37,087 bases of DNA from Pseudomonadota bacterium (GTDB lineage: Bacteria; Pseudomonadota; Gammaproteobacteria; Acidiferrobacterales; UBA6901): assembly GCA_021778035.1 (NCBI GenBank), contig JAJYCY010000005.1, positions 12,701 to 49,787 on the forward strand. Direction: 5' to 3'. Under the pieces are notes generated by a model. It was given only the letters and a program-made list of their open reading frames with translations, searched no databases and was not told the origin of the DNA. Positions 16,845 through 25,940 of this stretch are shown here, one piece after another; positions within the stretch are counted from its first letter, which is position 1; each line of letters starts with the position of its first letter. The position numbers and the translations under genes are program-made.

Positions 16845-16856
16845 CGGCCGCAACAC
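16831..16856 (+). other. Perfect hairpin over the pilI stop codon
   Basis: GTGTTGCGGCC-TAGC-GGCCGCAACAC is an 11-bp perfect stem with a four-base loop that contains the pilI TAG. No T-tract follows, so it is not a standard intrinsic terminator. It could protect the 3' end of a pilGHI mRNA, slow ribosomes or moderate readthrough into pilJ, which starts 115 bases later. Confidence 0.55.
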
Positions 16857-16970
16857 CGGGCGCAGTACCGGTGCCGGTCTGGAACAGGATCACGCCGAAG
16901 CAGGCGGGACCCGAATGACTATGGTGGAATTCAATTGTAAGGCAGTCTCCGTCGAGATGAGGTGCAGAGC

Positions 16971-19103
16971 ATGGCTATCGTAAAATTGCCAAAGTTAGGC
17001 AGGACCAGCGCCGGGCAGGCTGAGCAGGAAATCGCTAGCAGGGCGCAGGGGCAGATTCCCCCGGATGCCGGTGAGGAATACATCGAGGTGCAGAGCGGTG
17101 GGCGTACAGGCGGGGGCATCCGTGATTTCGGGAAGCTCGTCACCGGTCTTCCATTTCTGCTGATTGGCATGGTGCTATCGTTCATAGCTGTGGCATGGCT
17201 GTTTGCAGCCAGCGCACAGGAAGCCGACCGCGATTCCAAGTACGTTGCCCAGTCGAGTGAGCTGCTCATGCTTTCGCAGCGCATCGCAAAGGACGCGCGC
17301 GAGTCGGTGTATGGCCAGGAAGACGCCTTCCCCACGCTGAAGTCTTCACGTGACACGTTCGAGAACGTCATCAACGATCTGACCAAGGGAAATGCGAAGC
17401 TCGGTATCCCGCCAAGTCCGCCGCAGGTGAGGCCCGCACTGGCCAGGCTGACGCTCAAGTGGGCCAAGACGCGCAAGAACGTTGACCAGATCCTGGGTCA
17501 GGAAGATGCGGTGCTGACTCTGCGTGATCACGTCGCAGGCATCAACCAGGCGGTACCCATGCTGCTGGCGCTGACTGACGAGGTTTCGTCCGATGCCATC
17601 AAGGATAAAGTCAGCGACCAGCTGATCTACCTTTCAACGCGCCAGGGCATGCTGGCCGAACGCATCGCCAAGGATGTGAACGTGTTCTCGCAGGGTGGTT
17701 CACAGGCAGCGGTCGCGGCCGCACAGTTCGGAAGGGACGCCAAGCTTTTTCGCGATACCGAGCTAAAGCTGCATGCGGAGCTTCCGGCCAACCTGGGTAC
17801 CAAGCTGCAGGAAGTCGACGGGGTTTTCGAGGCGCTTAATGCGCACGTTACGGGTATTCTTGGTATTGCAGCCGAACTGTTTGTGTCGCAGCGGGCCAGC
17901 CAGAAGGTGTTCCAGGAGAGCGATCCGCTCCTGCATTCAGCCAAGGAGCTGGTTGCCAGTTATACCGCGCTGTCACAGGAACGCAAGGCGAGCAAGATGC
18001 TCAGTTACATTATGGCCGGCGTGTCGTTCCTTTTCCTGCTGCTGGTCGGTCGCAAGCTTGTCAACGACCAGCGCGACCGTGCAAGGGTCAGTTCGGAACA
18101 GAACCGCACCACCCAGGACGCCATTCTCAAGCTGCTCGATGAGATGGGCAACCTGGCCGACGGCGACCTGACCATCCAGCCGGAGGTAACGGAACAGATT
18201 ACCGGTGCCATCGCCGACTCGATCAATTTCGCGGTCAAGGAAATGCGCAGCCTCGTCATGCGTATCAAGGCCGCTGCACAGCAGGTGGCAGTGGCAAGCG
18301 AGCGCAGCCGGCAGACTGCGAACGAGCTTACCCAGGCCGCAACCCGTCAGGCTGCCCAGATCGCCGAGACCACGGATCGTGTGAAATCGATGGCGAAATC
18401 GATGCAGGAAATGTCGGTGAGCGCAGAGAAGTCGGCGCAGGTTGCGCAGGGATCGGTGAACACCGCCAAGCGTGGCGCCGAGGCGGTACAGAACACGATC
18501 CATGGTATGGATGAAATGCGTGAGCAGATTCAGGAGACCGCAAAGCGCATCAAGCGTCTCGGTGAATCATCGCAGCAGATCGGTGAAATCGTCGAGCTGA
18601 TCAACGACATCGCCGAACAGACGAACATCCTGTCGCTCAATGCTGCCATCCAGGCAGCCATGGCCGGGGAGGCGGGACGCGGGTTTGCGGTGGTTGCTGA
18701 CGAAGTGCAGCGGCTCGCGGAACGCTCTGGCGAGGCGACCAAGCAGATTGCGGATCTGGTGAAGACCATTCAGGCCGATACGAACGAAGCCGTCGCATCG
18801 ATGGAGCAGGCCACCAAGGGCGTGGTTGAAGGTACGCGCCTGGCTGACGCCGCCGGGCAGGCGCTGGGCGAGATCGAGTCCGTGTCCGAGCAGCTGTCGG
18901 AGCTGATTGTGGGTATATCGCGCGTCGCCTACCAGCAGTCGGAAACTGCAACTGCCGTGTCCCAGAACATGGGGCAGATCCAGGAAGCCACGACGCTGAC
19001 ATCCACGGGAACCCGCCAGACGGCCGAGTCTATCGGAAAGCTCTCGGATCTGGCGCGGGAGCTGCAGGCCTCTGTGGCCGGCTTCAAGCTTCCTGCGGCG
19101 TAA
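16971..19103 (+). CDS. pilJ: Pil-Chp methyl-accepting chemotaxis protein PilJ
   Basis: This transmembrane chemoreceptor of the twitching system has about 710 residues. The first membrane helix is at about 58-80 ([21 protein letters not shown]). It is followed by a long periplasmic domain with two type IV pili-methyl-accepting modules ([17 protein letters not shown] and the paralogous [16 protein letters not shown]), then a second helix at about 343-364 and a HAMP-like linker. The signalling tip reads [38 protein letters not shown], with the PilJ-typical [10 protein letters not shown] prefer the ATG at 16971 to the GTG at 16962 because GATGAGG is then at a proper distance. In Pseudomonas pilK, a CheR, follows; here chpA follows directly. 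Confidence 0.95.
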   Translation: MAIVKLPKLGRTSAGQAEQEIASRAQGQIPPDAGEEYIEVQSGGRTGGGIRDFGKLVTGLPFLLIGMVLSFIAVAWLFAASAQEADRDSKYVAQSSELLMLSQRIAKDARESVYGQEDAFPTLKSSRDTFENVINDLTKGNAKLGIPPSPPQVRPALARLTLKWAKTRKNVDQILGQEDAVLTLRDHVAGINQAVPMLLALTDEVSSDAIKDKVSDQLIYLSTRQGMLAERIAKDVNVFSQGGSQAAVAAAQFGRDAKLFRDTELKLHAELPANLGTKLQEVDGVFEALNAHVTGILGIAAELFVSQRASQKVFQESDPLLHSAKELVASYTALSQERKASKMLSYIMAGVSFLFLLLVGRKLVNDQRDRARVSSEQNRTTQDAILKLLDEMGNLADGDLTIQPEVTEQITGAIADSINFAVKEMRSLVMRIKAAAQQVAVASERSRQTANELTQAATRQAAQIAETTDRVKSMAKSMQEMSVSAEKSAQVAQGSVNTAKRGAEAVQNTIHGMDEMREQIQETAKRIKRLGESSQQIGEIVELINDIAEQTNILSLNAAIQAAMAGEAGRGFAVVADEVQRLAERSGEATKQIADLVKTIQADTNEAVASMEQATKGVVEGTRLADAAGQALGEIESVSEQLSELIVGISRVAYQQSETATAVSQNMGQIQEATTLTSTGTRQTAESIGKLSDLARELQASVAGFKLPAA

Positions 19104-19116
19104 GACACGAACCGCC

Positions 19117-19141
19117 CCGGGGACGGCGTTGCCGGCCCCGG
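19117..19141 (+). other. Hairpin in the pilJ-chpA spacer
   Basis: CCGGGG-A-CGGC-GTT-GCCG-G-CCCCGG folds into a 10-bp GC stem with a single A/G mismatch and a three-base loop. No T-tract follows. It ends right at the purine-rich GAGAGAAGG before chpA, so it could influence translation or mRNA stability. Confidence 0.4.
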
Positions 19142-19161
19142 AGAGAAGGTGGCATTCTGGC

Positions 19162-19191
19162 ATGAGCAGCGCAATCCATGAACAGAATTGA
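19162..19191 (+). other. Possible 9-codon leader ORF overlapping the chpA start
   Basis: An ATG with a better-placed GAGAGAAGGTGG than the chpA start opens a 9-residue frame (MSSAIHEQN). It overlaps the first bases of chpA in a different frame. It could couple or limit initiation of the very large kinase. It could equally be chance. Confidence 0.2.
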
Positions 19192-22100
19192 TCCGGGCAC
19201 TCTCGGCTGGGTCAAGACCGAGATAGACGAGACCCTGAAGCAGGCTCGGCTGTCCCTGGAGTCTTTTGCCGAGAATACGTCTGATTCGACGAGTCTGCGT
19301 TTCTGCAACACCTATCTCCATCAGGTGCTCGGCACGCTGCAGATGGTGGAGCTCGATGGTGCTGCAATGCTGGCGCGCGAGAACGAAGCGCTGGCCCAGG
19401 CTATTCTCGATGGCCGGGTCGAAGCCACGACAGGAACCTTCGAGGTTCTTGTGCGTGGAATCCTGTCTCTGCCCGATTATCTGGCGAGAATCCAGCACGA
19501 CCAGCCGGATATACCGCTGCGCCTGCTGCCGGTAATCAACGAGCTGCGTACTGCCCGCAAGGAACCGCCGGTCGACGCGCTCGACCTGTTTTCACCCGAC
19601 ATGACAGTACGCCCCCCGGCGCTTTCGGGTGAAAGGGTGCGGGCGAATGAAGAGGAGTTCCGCGCCTACGCAAAGATACAACGCGCCACGTTCCAGTCAT
19701 CGATGCTGGGCTGGCTGCGGGGGGCGGATGCCAAGGAAAATCTGGCCCGGCTTTCAGATGTGTTGTCAGGTCTGCAGAAAAAGGCGCATCTGCCGTTCAT
19801 CGAGCAGCTGTTCTGGGTTGCCGGAGCGTTCTGCGAGGCACTCGGTACCGGAATTCTGGAAGCTACCAATGAGCGCAAGAAGCTGCTCGGTCGTGTTGAC
19901 CAGCAGTTGAAAAAATTCATCGATGGCACGGGCAGCACGCAGCGCGCGGCAACCGAGGCCATCGTCAAATCAATGCTGTATGAGCTGGGCAGCGCGGAAT
20001 CGGATGCCGGCCTGACGGGAGAGGTAAGACGTGCTTTTGATCTCGGTACGCTGCTCGGAACCACGGCGGCCGCGGTAGCACCATCTTCCGAAATCTACGA
20101 TCTTCCGACACCCGAGGCGCTCCAGGCTGTGTCCGAAGCGCTCGGAAAGGAGATCCGGTCGGCACAGGACATGCTTTCGGCATATTTCGAATCCTCCGCC
20201 GAGGAGCCAGTTTCGCTCGGCCAGCTGACAGAGCTGCTGCAGCGCATGTCCGGAACGCTGGGGATTCTCGGGGGCGGCGCGCTGCGGGTCCTGGTTGACG
20301 AGCTGGTCGAGGTGACGAAGGCGCTCGAGTCCGGCAGCATCAGACGCTCCGAGACTTTGGCAATGCCGATGGCCGGGGCGCTGCTGCTCATCGAGAGCAG
20401 TGCCCGTGATTTCAACCGGCTCGGACGCGGCTGGACGGATCAGGTCGAGGAGACCGTGAACCGCCTGCGTGCGCTGCGCACGCAGCAGGCAGAGCCGCCG
20501 GTTGAGGGGATCGAGATATCAGATGCGGGACTGACAGACACTGAATTCAAGCAGCTTCTGCATGTTGTTTCCGGCGAGATACGCGTCAACCTCGGCAAGG
20601 TCGAGGAGATGCTCGAAACGTTCGCAGCGACGCCGGAGCGACTGGCACTCTTGGAGCCGGTTCCCTCGCATCTCAGCCAGATCGAGGGAGCTCTGCAGAT
20701 TCTCGGCCAGGAACGGGTTGCGGAACTGACTGCGGCCACCGGCCGGTATGTGCAGGAGCTGCAGGCAGCCCCCGCGATCGAAAGCGGGATGCTGGATGCG
20801 GTGGCTGTGGCGATTGGCACGATCGGGGCATATGTGGAGGGGCTGGAGCGTGGTCGTCCGGGCCTGGAAGCGTTGCTCGACGTGGCTTGGCGTGACCTCG
20901 GCGCGGCGCGTTCGGGCAAGAAGCCACGCGATGGAGACGCCGGCGCATTGGTTGCCGATGTGCAGGGTGCGCTCGGCACCTGGTTCGCGAATCCTGCCGA
21001 TGCTGGTACGCGCGCGACTCTGCAGGATAACCTGCGCCGGATAACGCGCATCGCGGCACGCCAGTCCAACGACCGGATCGAACGTCTGTGCGGCGAGATG
21101 GACAGCCTGCTGGGGATTGTCGGGTCCGATCCAGCGCGGTTTTCGCCGGAAATCCGGCAGACAATCGAGCAGTCGGTAAAGATGCTCTCGAATATGGTCC
21201 GCGACCAGCTGCCAGCGGTGGATTCCGGGGCAGCGGCCGGGACACCGCCCCCGCCAGCCTCTGCGGCCCAACCCAAACCGCCCGCATCAGCGACCGCAGC
21301 AGCCAAACCGGCTGCACCGGCATCTGCCGTACCGGAAGATCTGGATGAAGAGATTATGCAGATCTTCGTTGAGGATGCGCGCGAAATCATCCAGGTCATC
21401 GACCGCACATTGCCAGCATGGCGCGCCAATCCGGAGGACCGGGAGGTTCTGCTGGAGCTCAGACGCGCTTTTCACACGCTCAAGGGCAGCGGCCGCATGG
21501 TAGGCGCATCCGTGATTGCGGAGCTTTCATGGGCAGTCGAGAACATGCTCAACCGGGTGCGTGAGGAGAAGATCCAGCACTCGGAACCGATGTTCAAACT
21601 GCTGCTGGAAGTCCACCACATACTTCCGGAAATGGTAAGCCAGCTGGAAGGCGGGTCTGCCCCGCAGGCTGATATCGACGATTTGCGTAATCGTGCCGAT
21701 GCGCTTGCGCGCAACAACGTGCCCGTTGCCGCAGCGCCGGCGGAAGTGCCGGATGCCGGAGCCGAGGTGGTCGACACGCTGCTGGTGGCGGACTCTGCGT
21801 CAGCTCAGCTGGCGCCCGCTGTTTCTGCTGGTTCGCCCCAGACACCGGATCCGGTGCTTGTCCAGATTTTCACAACCGAGACGCGTGGGCACCTGGCTAT
21901 CATCGCCGGCGCCATCGCGGACGCGGAACGGTCCGTATCGCTCATGGTGTCGGAACCGCTGCTGCGGGCAGCGCACACGCTTGCTGGCAGCGCGCGCGCC
22001 GTAGGATTGCGGCACATGTCCGACTGCTGTGCGGAACTTGAAAAGCTGCTGAAGGCGATGGAGAACCACCAGCATCCGCTTGGTCCAGGGCCAGTCCGGG

Positions 22101-24877
22101 TTCTAAAGGAACTGGTGGACGCGGTGTCGAGTCTGATCGAGGCTTTCAGCCGCGGCATGGTCAAGGACGCTTCTGACAGTCGGTTTGTCGAACTGGCCCA
22201 TGCCATTTCCGCAGAGAGCCAGCGGGTTGCGTCCCACGATGCCGTGGGACACGAAAGTCCTGCAGCTGTCCATCACGCGCCGGAGGCTGTGAAAGCCGTC
22301 GTGCCGCCTGTGGCACCTGCCCCGGCAGTGATTCACGAGCAGATGGATCCGGAGCTGCTGGAGATCTTCCTCGAAGAGGCGGTCGACATCCTTGCTGCAA
22401 TCGACGATGCCCTGACACGCTGGCGGCGTGACCAGAGCGACCTCGGTGCCGTGCAGGACCTGAAGCGTTCACTGCATACTCTCAAAGGCGGAGCCCGTAT
22501 GGCTGGCGCCATGACCATGGGCACCCTCAGCCACAATACTGAAAGTCTGCTGAAGGAAGTGGAAGACAAGCATGTCGATGCCAGCGCCGGACTCTTCGAT
22601 CTTCTCGATGAAGTCCACGACGCGCTGGTCATGATGGTCGACCAGCTCCAGAACCAGCAGCCGGTAACCTCCGTCAGCCAGCTCGTCGCAAAAGTCGTGG
22701 CAATGATCAGTGGTGACACCGCAGCAGTGCCTTCTGCTGAGGATGTGACAGCGGGTCCGTCTCCGGCTGATGCCGAACCGGAGCAGATGCCGGTGGCGTC
22801 AGTCGCGGCCACTGCCGAGCCTCTGAGTGCCAAGCCCCTGAGTGTCGCGCCTCTGAGTGTCGCGCCGCTGGTCGAGAGGATGGTGCCGGAAGCCATCCCG
22901 GAACCCGAACCGGAATACCTGATCGAGGACGAACCGGCGCTTGTCGGAGAGCCGGAGCTTGTCGCGGAGACTGCAGATGCAGAGCCGCATGTCGAACGGC
23001 GCAGCGGGCAGGCTGAATGGATGGACGCAGGCAGCGACAGCGCAGACCGTCGCGGTCAGATCCGAGTGCGCACCGCACTGCTCAGCAGGCTTGTGAACTT
23101 TGCCGGTGAAGTGAGCATTGCGCGCTCGCGCATGCAGCAGCAGATTCACGGATTCCGCGAGAATCTCGCTGAACTGAACCGCAACGTGATCCGGTTCCGG
23201 GACCAGATCCGCGAGCTAGAAATACATTCCGAATCGCAGATTCTTTATCGCGCGGAACAGAATCTTTCCAGCGCCCAGTCGGACTTCGATCCTCTCGAGT
23301 TCGACCGCTTTTCGCGCCTGCAGCACCTGTCGCGCGGACTGGCGGAGAGTCTGCACGATCTGTATACAATCGAGTCCAGTATGGATACGTTTGTCGGTGA
23401 AGCTGAAACTGTGCTTCAGCAGCAGGCGCGGGTAAACACCGAGCTCCAGGAAGGGCTGATGCGCACGCGCATGATCAGTTTCTCGACGCAGGCTGCTCGC
23501 CTGCGGCATATCGTCCGGCAGACAGCACGCGAGCTCGGCAAGCGCGTTGAGCTGCAGCTGAGCGGTGCCGAGGTCGAGGTGGACCGTACGGTGCTGGATC
23601 GCATGATCGGGCCGTTCGAGCACATGATCCGCAACGCGATTGATCATGGCATGGAGGATGAAGCGACCCGCAAGCGTGCCGGCAAGCCGGCAACCGGCAA
23701 GATCAGCATCGATACACGTCATGAAGGCAGCGAAATTGCCATAAGGTTTGCGGATGACGGCGCGGGTCTGAATATCGCGGCAATCCGGGCCAAGGCCGTG
23801 GAGCGGGGTCTTATGGCGGCTGATGCCGTCCTGTCTGATGAAGAGGTGATGCAGTTCATTCTGGTTTCCGGTTTCTCGACCGCCCGCAAGATAACGCACC
23901 TTTCCGGTCGTGGAGTCGGCATGGATGTGGTGCATAACGAGATCAAGCAGCTTGGCGGCAGCATAACTGTCGACACCAGGCAGGGCCAGGGAACGACCTT
24001 CATCATCCGTCTTCCGCTTACGCTCTCCATCGCCCAGGCGCTGATGGTGTATGTCGGCGAGCACATGTTTGCCTTGCCGCTGGCATCGGTGATGAATATC
24101 CTCGAGGTCCCGGTCGAAGAGGTCAGCAGGATGTTGCAGGAGGCGAAGCCGTTGTTGCATCACGAGGACCAGGCGTACCCGTTCATGCACTTGGGTGCGC
24201 GGCTCGGAATACCCGTGTCACCGCGCACCGGCAAGAAGGTGCCGGTGCTGCTGACACGAAGCGGAACTCGCCAGATGGCCATCGAGGTGGATGCCCTCGG
24301 CGGTACACAGGAGGTGGTCATCAAGTCGGTGGGCTCCCAGCTGAGCCGTATCTCGGGCCTGTCCGGCGCTACCATTCTTGGTGACGGCCGGGTAGTGCTG
24401 ATCCTGGACGTGTCGGGGTTGTGGATGGCTGAGGAGCGTCTGCATGTTGTGACCCGTACCGTGCCGCCGGTTCCGGAACCTGTGGCCAGGGTGCCGATTA
24501 TCATGGTGGTCGATGATTCGATTACGGTGAGAAAGGTGACCGCCCGTTATCTCCAGAAACACGATATGGAGGTGACTGCGGCGAAGGACGGCATCGAGGC
24601 GCTCGAGAAGCTGCGTGAGCAGATACCGGACCTCATGCTGGTCGACATAGAGATGCCGCGCATGGACGGTTACGAACTCACGTCGAACGTACGTTCGGAT
24701 CCGGCCATCAGGCACATCCCCATCATCATGATCACCTCCAGGGCCGGATCCAAGCACCGCGACCGGGCCCTTCAGCTTGGCGTCAACCTGTATATGACCA
24801 AGCCGTACCAGGAAGACGAGTTGCTGACAAACATCCGTCTGTTACTGCAGAAGTCGCGATCCAATGACGCGGCCTGA
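19178..24877 (+). CDS. chpA: Pil-Chp hybrid histidine kinase ChpA (PilL)
   Basis: This 1899-residue CheA-type hybrid kinase controls type IV pili. The N-terminal ~600 residues resemble the ChpA N-terminus (WVKTEIDETLKQAR) and hold Hpt-like helical repeats that are mostly degenerate, such as FCNTYLHQVLGTLQMVE (H48). Three clear Hpt modules follow: H766 in FHTLKGSGRM, H933 in AHTLAGSARAVG and H1100 in LHTLKGGARM. A Pro/Ala linker lies near 685-720. The catalytic part begins about 1290 with a dimerisation region and the N-box HMIRNAIDHG near 1482. DDGAG, GRGVGMDVV and a CheW domain come next, and finally a receiver with D1823 in LVDIEMPRMDG. P. aeruginosa ChpA is about 2470 residues, so this one is shorter. 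The ATG is the first after an in-frame stop; its Shine-Dalgarno is poor. Confidence 0.96.
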   Translation: MNRIDPGTLGWVKTEIDETLKQARLSLESFAENTSDSTSLRFCNTYLHQVLGTLQMVELDGAAMLARENEALAQAILDGRVEATTGTFEVLVRGILSLPDYLARIQHDQPDIPLRLLPVINELRTARKEPPVDALDLFSPDMTVRPPALSGERVRANEEEFRAYAKIQRATFQSSMLGWLRGADAKENLARLSDVLSGLQKKAHLPFIEQLFWVAGAFCEALGTGILEATNERKKLLGRVDQQLKKFIDGTGSTQRAATEAIVKSMLYELGSAESDAGLTGEVRRAFDLGTLLGTTAAAVAPSSEIYDLPTPEALQAVSEALGKEIRSAQDMLSAYFESSAEEPVSLGQLTELLQRMSGTLGILGGGALRVLVDELVEVTKALESGSIRRSETLAMPMAGALLLIESSARDFNRLGRGWTDQVEETVNRLRALRTQQAEPPVEGIEISDAGLTDTEFKQLLHVVSGEIRVNLGKVEEMLETFAATPERLALLEPVPSHLSQIEGALQILGQERVAELTAATGRYVQELQAAPAIESGMLDAVAVAIGTIGAYVEGLERGRPGLEALLDVAWRDLGAARSGKKPRDGDAGALVADVQGALGTWFANPADAGTRATLQDNLRRITRIAARQSNDRIERLCGEMDSLLGIVGSDPARFSPEIRQTIEQSVKMLSNMVRDQLPAVDSGAAAGTPPPPASAAQPKPPASATAAAKPAAPASAVPEDLDEEIMQIFVEDAREIIQVIDRTLPAWRANPEDREVLLELRRAFHTLKGSGRMVGASVIAELSWAVENMLNRVREEKIQHSEPMFKLLLEVHHILPEMVSQLEGGSAPQADIDDLRNRADALARNNVPVAAAPAEVPDAGAEVVDTLLVADSASAQLAPAVSAGSPQTPDPVLVQIFTTETRGHLAIIAGAIADAERSVSLMVSEPLLRAAHTLAGSARAVGLRHMSDCCAELEKLLKAMENHQHPLGPGPVRVLKELVDAVSSLIEAFSRGMVKDASDSRFVELAHAISAESQRVASHDAVGHESPAAVHHAPEAVKAVVPPVAPAPAVIHEQMDPELLEIFLEEAVDILAAIDDALTRWRRDQSDLGAVQDLKRSLHTLKGGARMAGAMTMGTLSHNTESLLKEVEDKHVDASAGLFDLLDEVHDALVMMVDQLQNQQPVTSVSQLVAKVVAMISGDTAAVPSAEDVTAGPSPADAEPEQMPVASVAATAEPLSAKPLSVAPLSVAPLVERMVPEAIPEPEPEYLIEDEPALVGEPELVAETADAEPHVERRSGQAEWMDAGSDSADRRGQIRVRTALLSRLVNFAGEVSIARSRMQQQIHGFRENLAELNRNVIRFRDQIRELEIHSESQILYRAEQNLSSAQSDFDPLEFDRFSRLQHLSRGLAESLHDLYTIESSMDTFVGEAETVLQQQARVNTELQEGLMRTRMISFSTQAARLRHIVRQTARELGKRVELQLSGAEVEVDRTVLDRMIGPFEHMIRNAIDHGMEDEATRKRAGKPATGKISIDTRHEGSEIAIRFADDGAGLNIAAIRAKAVERGLMAADAVLSDEEVMQFILVSGFSTARKITHLSGRGVGMDVVHNEIKQLGGSITVDTRQGQGTTFIIRLPLTLSIAQALMVYVGEHMFALPLASVMNILEVPVEEVSRMLQEAKPLLHHEDQAYPFMHLGARLGIPVSPRTGKKVPVLLTRSGTRQMAIEVDALGGTQEVVIKSVGSQLSRISGLSGATILGDGRVVLILDVSGLWMAEERLHVVTRTVPPVPEPVARVPIIMVVDDSITVRKVTARYLQKHDMEVTAAKDGIEALEKLREQIPDLMLVDIEMPRMDGYELTSNVRSDPAIRHIPIIMITSRAGSKHRDRALQLGVNLYMTKPYQEDELLTNIRLLLQKSRSNDAA
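22820..22864 (+). repeat. 15-bp in-frame tandem repeat inside chpA
   Basis: Three consecutive 15-base units (CCTCTGAGTGYCRMG type, last two nearly identical) encode PLSAK-PLSVA-PLSVA in the linker between the third Hpt module and the kinase core. A partial fourth unit (PLV) follows. The unit length keeps the frame, so copy number could vary without breaking the protein. Confidence 0.8.
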
Positions 24878-24944
24878 CCCAATCTGCCGGCGGAAACGGA
24901 AGCCTGTGCCGGAATCACGCGCAACCGATGCGGGAGGACGCTGA

Positions 24945-25388
24945 GTGGCTGACACAGGCGGGTATCTGCGCATCATTCTCGACGGAACTGCATTCCTGCT
25001 GCCCGGTAACGCAGCGGCAGCAGTCGAGCGGCGCGAGAATCTTCGTGTCGAAGGGGGTGGTGACCGGGTTGGCGCATGGCGTGTCTCCGGCCGGGATCGC
25101 TGGCCGGCGCTGCTTCTCGACCGCGGGCTGAAGCTGCTGCGGGCAGGTAGCTGGCAGCAGGCGGTGTTCGTGCGGTCGGATCCGCAGCCCGTCGGTCTCC
25201 TGGCAGCAAGCGTGGAGCCTTTGACAGAGCTGGATGTGACCGTCGAGCGCTTTACTTCGCCAGGAGCCGCACCGACAGCCCGGGGGCCGCTGTTTTCCGG
25301 GGCATGGGTACGCGGCACTGATATCGTGCTTCAGTTCGATCCAGACGCGCTCGCCGCGTACCTTAGTCAGTTGCGGACAAACCAGTGA
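24945..25388 (+). CDS. Divergent CheW-like protein in the Pil-Chp operon
   Basis: This 147-residue protein has a GTG start behind a good Shine-Dalgarno (GGGAGGAC). It is soluble, with no signal peptide. The arrangement of short strands (YLRIILDGTAFLLPG, AWRVSGRDRWPALLLDRGLKLL, QAVFVRSDPQPVGLLAASV) resembles a degenerate CheW domain that lacks the usual VxGxxNxRG motif. It occupies the place where P. aeruginosa has chpB, but it has no CheB features: no receiver and no methylesterase motifs. The stop overlaps the next gene as GTGA. An adaptor role between ChpA and ChpC is inference. The gene itself is well supported by its position and coding overlap; the family call is tentative. Confidence 0.6.
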   Translation: MADTGGYLRIILDGTAFLLPGNAAAAVERRENLRVEGGGDRVGAWRVSGRDRWPALLLDRGLKLLRAGSWQQAVFVRSDPQPVGLLAASVEPLTELDVTVERFTSPGAAPTARGPLFSGAWVRGTDIVLQFDPDALAAYLSQLRTNQ

Positions 25389-25873
25389 AAAGTGCACGGA
25401 GTACTGAATCGTTACACGCGCTTGAAGTGCCGACGCGCGTCGTGTCGCTGCTGGTGCCCAGTACCTGCGTTGCCGAGGTGGTACCGCGGTCCACGTATGT
25501 GCCTGTCCCGCTCAGCCCCGACTGGGTCCTCGGGGTCATGTCGTGGCGTTCCAGGCCGGTTCCGGTCATCTCCCTGGAACCCCTGATTGATCCGGGCAGC
25601 GTGCAGTCCGGTATTCAGAACTCCGATGGGACCGGGGCGCAGCGCCGTGGCAGCAAGATCGTCATATTCTATCCGCTGCCTGGACGGAACCCATGGGAGT
25701 TTTTCGGCATCGTCACCAGCGCCGAGCCCCAGTCCCGTGTCATCGACAGTGGCGAGGGTTCGGTAGTGGCGGCAGTTCCCGGGAGCAAGATCATCGCAAT
25801 GACAATCCAGGTAGGTGATGCCGCATTAGCCATCCCGGATCTGGACGCGCTGGCGGCGCTGCTGTACCCCTGA
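25385..25873 (+). CDS. chpC: CheW-like protein ChpC
   Basis: This 162-residue protein has a CheW-type core: RVVSLLVPSTCVAEVVPRS, SPDWVLGVMSWRSRPVPVISLEPLI, and a C-terminal segment GSKIIAMTIQVGDAALAIPDLDAL. The WVLGVMSWRxxPVPVISLE block is characteristic of ChpC of the Pil-Chp system, a second adaptor that connects additional inputs to ChpA. The GTG start overlaps the preceding stop by four bases. It is the last gene of the plus-strand operon; bioA converges on it after 67 bases without a clear terminator. Confidence 0.85.
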   Translation: MKSARSTESLHALEVPTRVVSLLVPSTCVAEVVPRSTYVPVPLSPDWVLGVMSWRSRPVPVISLEPLIDPGSVQSGIQNSDGTGAQRRGSKIVIFYPLPGRNPWEFFGIVTSAEPQSRVIDSGEGSVVAAVPGSKIIAMTIQVGDAALAIPDLDALAALLYP

Positions 25874-25940
25874 ATCCGGATCGGCCCATGCGGGACAAAA
25901 ACGCCAGGCATTTCCGGCGGCGGCGATTGCGGTGCGGATC

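Noticed and set aside
20440-21429. Long minus-strand ORFs opposite chpA
   Set aside because: Antisense frames of a GC-rich coding region stay open by codon bias; none has family features.
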